Source of the DNA: Nymphalis io
Taxonomy: Eukaryota > Arthropoda > Insecta > Lepidoptera > Nymphalidae
Direction: 5' to 3'
Length of the DNA stretch: 64,000 nucleotides
NCBI RefSeq assembly: GCF_905147045.1
Contig: NC_065901.1
Location: forward strand, 496,001 to 560,000
Position numbers and translations under genes: made by a program. Below the pieces are notes generated by a model. That model was given only the letters and a program-made list of their open reading frames with translations. It did no database searches and was not told where the DNA came from. Positions 57,357 to 64,000 of this stretch are shown one piece after another. Within the stretch, counting starts at the first letter, position 1, and each line of letters starts with the position of its first letter.

Positions 57357-58581
57357 TTAGATCCTTACATATGAAATTGGCGTTTTGTACGGGAGGAATA
57401 TAAAGTTTTTTTTTTTTTTGTAAAATATATTTAATTAATCAAAGTATGCACCGTTGTTATCTATGCACTTTTGCCATCTCATAGGTAGTTCATTGATTCC
57501 TTTACTAAAAAACCATGGGGGGAGAAACTCTTTGAAGGTGGTATGGACTACCGCATCGGAGTTTTTTTCCTTGTAAGAAGTTGTCCAAATTCCGGAAAAA
57601 TTGGTAATCTGTTGGAGCAAGGTCCGGGGAGTACGGTGGATGTCGCAGACATTCCAAGTGTAACTCATCTAACTTGGTGGTTGTTTGTTGTGCAGTGTGT
57701 AGTCTTGCGTTGTCTTGAAGCAACAGTGGCCTAGAGCGATTGACCAATCTTGGTTGTTTAGCAGCTAGTTCTTCTTTCATGGTTTGCTGACAATAGATAT
57801 CTGCCGTAATCGTTTGGCCAGATTTTAGAAAACTGTAGTGAACGACACCGCCGCTAGTCCACCAAACACTCACAAGTAACTTTTTCTGAGTCAATTTTCG
57901 TTTAGGGCAGAATTTGGCTGGGTCTCCAAGGTACAGCCATTGCGACGAGCGCTTCTGATTATCATATAGTATCAACTTTTCATTATTGTGTCGGTTGAGC
58001 AAAGTAACACAGCAGTCGACACGTGTTTGCAAGTTCGATTCACTTAATTCATGAGGTTCAAGTTTTTTTACTTTCCCGATTTGCTTCAAGTGAATTAATA
58101 CAGTTTTATCACTTACCCCGAAACCTGCAGCTATCTCTGAAGTGCTTTGTGATGGATCCGCTTTCATAATAGCCTTTAATTCTTCATTTTCCACTTTGGT
58201 CTCCGGCCGTCCACAGGATTGGTTCTGAAGGTCGAAAGGCCAGAACGAAAACGTTGAAACCAAAAACGTACCGTGCTTTCTTTTGCGACACCAGCGCCGT
58301 ACACATCATTAATCCTTCGAGCTGTTTCTGCAGCACTAGTGCCACGGTAGAATTCGTACTCGTAAATATACCGATATATCATGTTTTCTATTGTGCGGTA
58401 ATAAGCGACGCCAAAGAAAAAAATAATGAGGAAAAAACAAATGAATTACTGTTTTCAAAACGCAAATGTACCAGCAAATTGAATTTATAAATTTGAATTT
58501 GTAATTCTTAACCAAAGAGGAGTTATTTCAGATCAAAGTGGTCAGTACGACAAAATGATAATTTCATATGTAAGGACCTAA
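57357..58581 (-). mobile_element. Mariner (cecropia-type) transposon, nearly complete but dead
   Basis: 1225 bp with terminal inverted repeats of roughly 34 bp. Left end TTAGATCCTTACATATGAAA, right end its reverse TTTCATATGTAAGGACCTAA, differing at a few positions. TA flanks both ends (57355-57356 and 58582-58583), the mariner target duplication. The interior holds a damaged transposase on the minus strand. The subfamily call rests on resemblance of the protein to cecropia-type mariners. Confidence 0.93.
57435..58382 (-). pseudogene. Mariner transposase, frameshifted, first catalytic Asp deleted
   Basis: Three pieces in two frames cover most of a mariner transposase. 58382 to about 58240 has the N-terminal helix-turn-helix part (Y-E-F-Y-R-G-T-S-A-A-E-T). 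About 58240 to 57570 has the second helix-turn-helix (S-D-K-T-V-L-I-H-L-K-Q-I-G), V-W-W, and the second and third catalytic Asp (Q-D-N-A-R and P-T-D-Y) exactly 34 residues apart. About 57570 to 57435 has the C-terminus ending N-G-A-Y-F-D. Frame shifts lie near 58240 and 57570. After N-R-H-N-N-E the sequence jumps to I-L-Y-D-N, so the block with the first catalytic Asp is deleted, and a smaller gap removes residues before P-H-E-L. It cannot be active. Confidence 0.92.
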
Positions 58582-58771
58582 TATTATACCCATATTATAT
58601 TTTCTTTATAAAGAAATATATTAATGTTTAATATTTTAAGTTTTTTGCTGTATAAAATTAAATACGCTTATACAAAAGGATCCCAAATACGTTCAAAATT
58701 TTCAATGCTATGGTTCAATAAAACCATCAAATAACGTTTGTATGCTAAATATTATAATAAAATTAACGACT

Positions 58772-58950
58772 TCATAGATGACAACACGCCTTGAGAATGA
58801 AACGGTCGGCTTAAGGCTGTTTCAAAAATAAATATTATAATTGAAAACATTTATAAAAAAAAATCCGTTGAATTTATTTCACCGGTTCTTCTCAGACCTG
58901 AGGTCTTCTTCTATACGCTTCAATGGTAAATAAAGAATTTGAATTATAAA
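58772..58950 (+). repeat. Family E repeat
   Basis: GATGACAACACGCCTTGAGA, CACCGGTTCTTCTCAGACCT and AAATAAAGAATTTGAATTAT. Confidence 0.62.
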
Positions 58951-58999
58951 AATGGCGTATACGTTACTACAGAATGTGTTCCTTCACTTTGGAGTAAAC

Positions 59000-59116
59000 G
59001 ACGAGTTATAAAAAGAAATCAAAACCATGACAATTCAGTGATGCTTGCACAGAATTGAATCAGCGTTCTTCCATTAAGTTTCCCGTGCTCTAGCTACTTG
59101 GCCATTTCGGCTTTTA
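59000..59116 (-). repeat. Family B SINE, head half
   Basis: CATGACAATTCAGTGATGCT and CTTGGCCATTTCGGCTT at the right edge. Confidence 0.65.
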
Positions 59117-60510
59117 CATTTATACATTACTTTAAAAAAACAACGTATACTATGGCCATTTTTGTTTATGTATAATTAGGAGATTCCTTGATCCCTAAAG
59201 GCGCACGCTAATTTTAAGCCGCCATTTTGTAAGTGAACAGAAATTAATGAATTCATTATTGGCGTGACTTGTGATTTTTTGGTTTTGAAGTGTCGATTGT
59301 GTTATTTGAATTTTTAAGTGTAATAGATTTGGTATTCTATTTTTAAAAAGACCAATTCGAGGTTTTACAAAATCAATTTTCACTTAAATATATATATAAT
59401 TTGAGTAAATACAGGCAATAAGCCAAAGCGGATTAGTATTTTAAAATTAATGGTTAGACAAAATTGAGTTATATAGTATCCATTTTTCAACGTAAAATTA
59501 CAACAAAAGCCCTTGCTTTTGGCCCTCTTTATACACAATCATTTCGCCATTAGTGTGCTATAAATTATGATGTTTCTTTCATTGCTAAAAGAGAGTTTAA
59601 TGATGATTGCGGAAACGTAAACTTATACGTGTATTAGACGTATTCAGTTCACAAACCGCCATATCGTTAATATAAATGCAATACGAATGTAAAAAATAAT
59701 TTACAATTAGCTGCCAAAAATATATATTTTATTTTTATTTATCATAGAAAAATAAAAGTACGGTGCATCAACGTGAATGAATGAATTTAAATCTTTAAAT
59801 GCGTATATTTAAAGGATTCCATAATATTTAATTCAAAAGCTAGTAAAAATAAATTCAAGGTGATAATTTAAATATTATAAAAAGATCTTAAACAAATTAA
59901 AAAAAAAATAGGTGTATTGGCATTGTGATTGATTGATTGACTTTTAATATTTTCAATCTGAATGTTATTTTAATGTTAGCTTTAAAATTTTAAAATCTGT
60001 TCATGTTTTAAAAATACATATGTATTTGAAGAATAACTTTCATAAAAAATGCAAGAAAACTTTGTAAATAAATTAAAATTGTACCTTCAACACAATGATG
60101 TTAATAGACAAAACTACGGCTTTTCGCCACACAGCCACTATTATTGCATACAATGTTTAAAATCAGCGCACAATTTTATCCGCTAATTTAGAGTATGGGC
60201 TGAATAATTACATTTAACTCGGTAACACTCTGTGAATAGACAGCTGGATTGCAGCGTCGAAACCGCAGCGCTGTAAATATTAACACTATTTATGTTTCCG
60301 ATTTCAATTCGCTTCAACACAACACTAAAAAGTATAAAATAATCAAATTAAATATGTATAAGGGGTGTCAAAGGTAAATGACAAATTAGTAATTAATTAA
60401 TTAATGATAATGTCATGATGGTAATCCTGACCTAACTAAAAACGGCTCAGGTGACCGGGTTTGTTCCTCTACCAATCCCGCTCTGTCGTATCATTCCAGA
60501 CTATGACAGT
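59117..60510. other. Unique AT-rich sequence, no gene seen
   Basis: 60230-60310 has a GC-richer patch (GCAGCGTCGAAACCGCAGCG). No repeat recognised. Confidence 0.4.
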
Positions 60511-60514
60511 CTGA

Positions 60515-60582
60515 CCACTGAGAGTAGCCACTGGGCTATAGGTAGGGTAAGCTTACCCTATAGCCCATTCGACTACTCAAAG
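60515..60582. repeat. Long imperfect foldback
   Basis: TGGGCTATAG on the left pairs with CTATAGCCCA on the right around the palindrome AGGGTAAGCTTACCCT, with three extra bases on the left. Pairing continues outward through the GAGTAGCCA and TCGACTACTC region. Confidence 0.7.
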
Positions 60583-61194
60583 TACCAGTAGATATCAGAA
60601 GGGCATCATCATCATATATAGGATAGATGTACATTACACCACATTCCGACTTCGTCGCGCCGTTGACATAAGATGATTTATAAACAAACAAATCACGTGT
60701 AGACTGTTTGCACAGATGTGATCTTATCATGTCAAAAATATATAAAGCCTGTCACAATTTTCTTTGTATTATTGCTACATAACGCCAGTTGCTAGCACAT
60801 TACTTGTAACGTATATTGTAATAAATCAAGCGCTCTAATATCATAGACTGCAGATTAATTTCCCAGCAGGAAATTCCTTCAGAATTTATGTTGAAACAAA
60901 GGCATCTACAAAATTACGACATCGTTACAGCACCGCCGAAAAACATTACGCCCAATTTCTTGTATATTATACATTTATTTGAACTCTATTTTAGTATGAA
61001 AAATAGCATTTAGTTATTTAGTAATAAGGGTCGAAATAACCCAGTAGAAAAATTACGTGGATCTTATGCGAACGCTGCTGGTTAAGTCCCGGACAAGTAA
61101 ATAACTTTTTGTTCTTAATTTGTATTTGTCTTGCATTCCTTGTTCGTTTACAGTGTTTCTTATAAATTTACTTTTATTTTTAATAACAAAAACA
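60583..61194. other. Unique AT-rich sequence, no gene seen
   Basis: GGTTAAGTCCCGGACAAG near 61080 may be the trace of a SINE head; too weak to call. Confidence 0.35.
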
Positions 61195-61199
61195 TATAG

Positions 61200-61395
61200 T
61201 CATCATCGTCATCATCTGACGCGTTACAGCCGCGGTTGGACCTTAGCTTAGTCCAGTAAATCTCTCCAGTCCGATCTATTTGTGGCTTTCCTTCTCCAAC
61301 TTGTCACCCCTTAGATCTTGGTGTCCCGTTCGACGCCGTCTAACCATCTGAGCTTGGGCCTGCCTCTACTTCTGTGACCCTCCGGCCGGCATTCC
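61200..61395 (-). pseudogene. LINE ORF C-terminal fragment with ATG-repeat tail
   Basis: On the minus strand one frame reads R-G-R-P-K-L-R-W-L-D-G-V-E-R-D near the start, S-D-W-R-D-L-L-D later, and ends A-K-V-Q-P-R-L before the stop at 61224. This is the C-terminus of a common insect LINE (G-R-P-x-L-R-W-x-D ... A-K-x-x-P-x-L). Two in-frame stops interrupt it. The tail past the stop is ATGATGACGATGATGA in reading direction, as in RTE-type elements. Confidence 0.75.
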
Positions 61396-61479
61396 AGAAG
61401 GCGTTTGGGTACTTAAAAATATATAGTAACATATGTATATTAACAATATTAGTGGTGTGTGTTTTAACTTACTTTTTAT

Positions 61480-61580
61480 TCCGTATCCGTAATCCGTAAC
61501 AGCCTGTGAATGTCCCACTACTGGGCTAAAGGCCTCCTCTCCATTTTTTGAGGAAAAGGTTTGGAGCTTATTCCACCATA
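61480..61580 (-). repeat. Family B SINE, 3' end only, with CCGTAA-type tail
   Basis: The tail reads CCGTATCCGTAATCCGTAAC, then AGCCTGTGAATGTCCCACTA and GAGCTTATTCCACCA. It stops at a short TA repeat. This is the 3' end with the same TTACGG-type tail as the copy at 13085. Confidence 0.8.
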
Positions 61581-61699
61581 TATATATATTGTCATGGGGT
61601 TCTCGTGTGTACGGGGTTCGTTCCACCAAGTTACCGTTACATTAATAAAACTCATCATAAAGATTATAAAATTTTATTTATAAAATTTATAACATCAAA

Positions 61700-62095
61700 A
61701 TCAGGGGGTGGGCCGTTGACAGTATCTGGTCAATTAAGTTAACATTAAGACAATAAAATATTATAAGTGAGTTAGCTGTAAGTGAGTTGGCATCGGTTAA
61801 AATTAAGTGATAGACTTAAATAAATAAATAAGCAGGATAGTGCAAACCCTGAACGCATTGTCACAATGAGTGAACAAATAAATAAAAGCAGTGCGAAGCA
61901 GCAAAAAGCACCAGCAACAACAGCAGGCCACTGGACAAGCAGCCTCCCCTCCACAAAACAGCAGAGCCTCTAACAGCTCCAAATCAGCAACAATTGCTCG
62001 ATTGAGTCCACCGAAAAATATTATATTACTTTGTAATGCAATATACAAAGTATATATAAAATTAAAGAAAAAAAAACACTCCCTGTGAACAAAAC
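61700..62095 (+). other. Unassigned segment with a Gln/Ser-rich open frame
   Basis: ATG at 61866 opens a short frame (M-S-E-Q-I-N-K-S-S). A frame one base over is rich in Gln, Ser and Ala from 61891. Composition and position could suit the 5' end of a retroelement gag or ORF1 with a frameshift. No domain is visible, so this is unresolved. Confidence 0.25.
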
Positions 62096-62111
62096 AACTT
62101 ATTACCTATCT

Positions 62112-62890
62112 TTTTTTTTTTTATATGTCCGGGATGGCAAATGACTCTACTCCACCTGATGGTAAGTGGTAGTAGAGTCCAAACGCGACGACGGCCAGTA
62201 CAGTCGGGAAGAATGTTCTGTACTAGCCGTCACCGCCTTGCCGGCCCGCAAGATGCCTCTTCACGCCTCGTTTGAAGGAACCCGGGTTATAAGAGGAGGG
62301 GAACACGTGAGCTGGTAAGGAATTCCATTTTTTGGTAGTGCGACAAAGAAAGGAGTTGCCAAATTTCTTTGTGCGCGATGGAATTGATGTCACAGTTAGG
62401 CAGTGACATCGAGAACCAGCTCGCGTGGACTTAAGAAGGAAGGGGGAAGCAGGAATTAGAGAGAATAATTCCTCAAAGCACTCGCCGTGATACAGTCGAT
62501 AGAAAGCGCTTAGTGCTGCTATCTCGCGACGCAATTGTAAAGGTTCAAGGGTGTTTGTGACCTTTACGTCGCCAATAATGCGTACTGCACGTCGCTGCAA
62601 CCAGTCCAAGGCCTCCAGTAGGTACTTAGTGGAGCCATCCCAAAGGTGCGAGCAATATTCAACGCAAGACCGTACTTGTGTTTTGTATAACAGGCACAGT
62701 TGTTGCGGCGTGAAAAAACGCCGCACCTTGTTCAGAACTCCGAGTTTTCGTGAAGCTGTTTTTATAATAGCCTCTATGTAATCCCTTGGACTAAGGTCGC
62801 AGCGAACGTCCATCCCCAGCATGGCGATTTTGCTTTGTATCATCAGCGGTATGCCACAGAGGGAGGGATGAGGGTAAAATGTAAATCTTA
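62112..62890 (-). mobile_element. CR1-like LINE, 5'-truncated 3' end
   Basis: A minus-strand element whose ORF end (next entry) is followed by about 110 bases of 3' UTR. This contains CCACTTACCATCAGGTGG (in reverse at 62152-62169) and ends ACATATAAA plus an A run (T run at 62111-62122). The 5' break is near 62860-62890, where the frame can be followed back a few codons (P-S-L-C-G-I-P-L) beyond the first ATG. Confidence 0.8.
62223..62843 (-). pseudogene. LINE reverse transcriptase C-terminal region, intact frame, truncated
   Basis: 206 residues without a stop. I-A-M-L-G-M-D at 6-12, A-S-R-K-L-G-V-L-N at 30-38, Y-K-T-Q-V-R-S-C-V-E-Y at 53-63 followed by S-H-L-W-D-G, and K-K-W-N-S-L-P at 171-177 with the closing S-F-K-R-G-V-K-R-H-L. 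These are the blocks that follow the polymerase domain in CR1/Jockey-group LINEs of insects. The catalytic palm and the endonuclease are missing, so the fragment is not functional. The uninterrupted frame suggests a fairly recent insertion. It may have lost its start by 5' truncation rather than decay. Confidence 0.85.
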
Positions 62891-63721
62891 CATAAATACT
62901 AAGAAGGTCCTAAGAATGCCCTAGACACAGGTACAAAAAAAAATAAGTTAATAAAACCAAGTAATAAACTAGACAATTGAGGTGATTAAAGTTAACTTTT
63001 AAAGTGTCAAAACGTGAAAAATTATTACTCAATTAGAAAAAACAATATTAGAAAGCAAGAACTATATTTAAATTAATAAAACAAAGCTTCCAAGCAATTC
63101 GAATCACATTAGGATTCGACCCAGGTTACCTAGTGCATTGACAAAGTCTGTGTTCAGTTTTTGAATAAAATACGAAGAAATTGTTAAAAATAAATAATGA
63201 ACCACGTGGTATATTGATTATATAATGTAATTTATGCATCAACTCACCTCAGGAGTATTTAAATATGTAGAAATAAGGCAATATATGACTTTTATTGCAT
63301 GTGGCACGGTTTTGATACAAAGACTGGAATTAAACGAAGAATCGATTAAATACTACTTAAATAACAAATAATATGCCTCGACTAAACGAATAAAATGTGT
63401 TTTACTTACGGTTTGGTAACCTGAACCTCTCAAATAAGTTTTACAAAATGGATGACGTAGGTAACCCTCCGTAGTATAATTTTCTATATAATCTGAAACG
63501 AATATAAAAACCAATATAAGAAATGTACAAACAATATATTCAATGCCAACGATTCACTATATTCAACGAATATACTTATAAAAAGCCGATGAATGCCGAT
63601 TCGAAAACCGTAATTTATTTTATAAACCGGTTAGATTAGGTAAAATAAATACAATATTTTAATAAAATTAAAATATTGAAAAATTAAAATTTTTAGGGTT
63701 ACAATATATATAAAAATATTG
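62891..63721. other. Unique AT-rich sequence, no gene seen
   Basis: Nothing recognised. Confidence 0.4.
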
Positions 63722-63895
63722 CCAATTGGTAGGACTTTGCACAGCCATCTGCGTATTAATTATCATACCACCAAATATCAATATATTGTATTGCTGGGTT
63801 CCAGTTTAAATGGTGATGAAGGCAGCTTAATTAAACGCACAAAGGATTAACATCTGGGATCCAATAGTCATTTGCTAATCTGCCTTCATAAAATA
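63722..63895 (+). repeat. Family A repeat, decayed copy
   Basis: TTGGTAGGACTTTGCACAGC at the shared 5' boundary, then TTGCTGGGTTCCAGTTTAAA and GTCATTTGCTAATCTGCCTT. Several internal deletions. Confidence 0.65.
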
Positions 63896-64000
63896 ATTTA
63901 AATGAAGTAGTTTAATTTTCACATAACCTTATTCATATTTTGCTTATAAGGTATCACTAATCGCTAAAAGCGCATTTCAGACTGCACAGCATAAGAAAGT

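Noticed and set aside
61669..61690. AT-only near palindrome
   Set aside because: Expected by chance in AT-rich DNA.
1..64000. CRISPR arrays, operons or bacterial gene clusters
   Set aside because: The dispersed repeats are eukaryotic retroposons, not evenly spaced direct repeats, and there are no dense ORFs.

Overview
The window reads as a repeat-rich, AT-rich piece of a lepidopteran (moth or butterfly) nuclear genome. The evidence is the content of interspersed repeats: tRNA-headed SINEs, RTE-type LINE tails ending in ATG or TG microsatellites, a CR1-like LINE end, a cecropia-type mariner, and a Ty3/gypsy element of the CsRn1 kind. I recognise several of these families from butterfly and moth genomes. 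A nymphalid butterfly is my best guess, but that is inference. I see no convincing host protein-coding exon, tRNA gene or rRNA gene in the 64 kb, so the window looks like a gene desert or a very large intron.

Layout. At 1134-5925 there is one complete, very young LTR retrotransposon. Its two 396-bp LTRs differ at one position by eye, it has a 4-bp target duplication, a gag with a C-x2-H-x9-C-x3-C zinc motif, and an uninterrupted pol with protease, reverse transcriptase, RNase H and integrase. Pol lies in the -1 frame. A GGGAAAC slippery heptamer with a downstream stem sits exactly in the overlap. From 5.9 to 57 kb the DNA is unique AT-rich sequence peppered with short repeats. Family A (about 290 bp, oligo-A tail) has about 19 copies. 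Family B (about 300 bp, tRNA-headed SINE) has about 22 copies, four of them with clear target-site duplications or near-complete length. Families C to H have one to three copies each. LINE ends of RTE and R1 type and one mariner relic (32.3 kb) also occur there. At 57357-58581 lies a nearly complete mariner with terminal inverted repeats and a TA duplication, but its transposase is broken and lacks the first catalytic Asp. At 62112-62890 lies the 3' end of a CR1-like LINE on the minus strand.

How the parts fit. Two SINE/LINE partnerships can be read from the sequence itself. The 3' end of family B resembles the 3' end of the RTE fragments, and family A shares an exact 18-mer near its 3' end with the CR1-like LINE. 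Separately, there is a set of dispersed, perfect foldbacks with short loops (7.9, 22.7, 32.8, 49.3, 51.0 and 53.1 kb, the last with 31-bp arms) plus a long imperfect one at 60.5 kb. None of the repeat families explains them. A few GC-richer islands in unique sequence (10.6, 15.2, 22.2, 24.1, 37.2, 37.9, 45.9 and 47.9 kb) are the best places to look for regulatory DNA or unannotated transcription starts.
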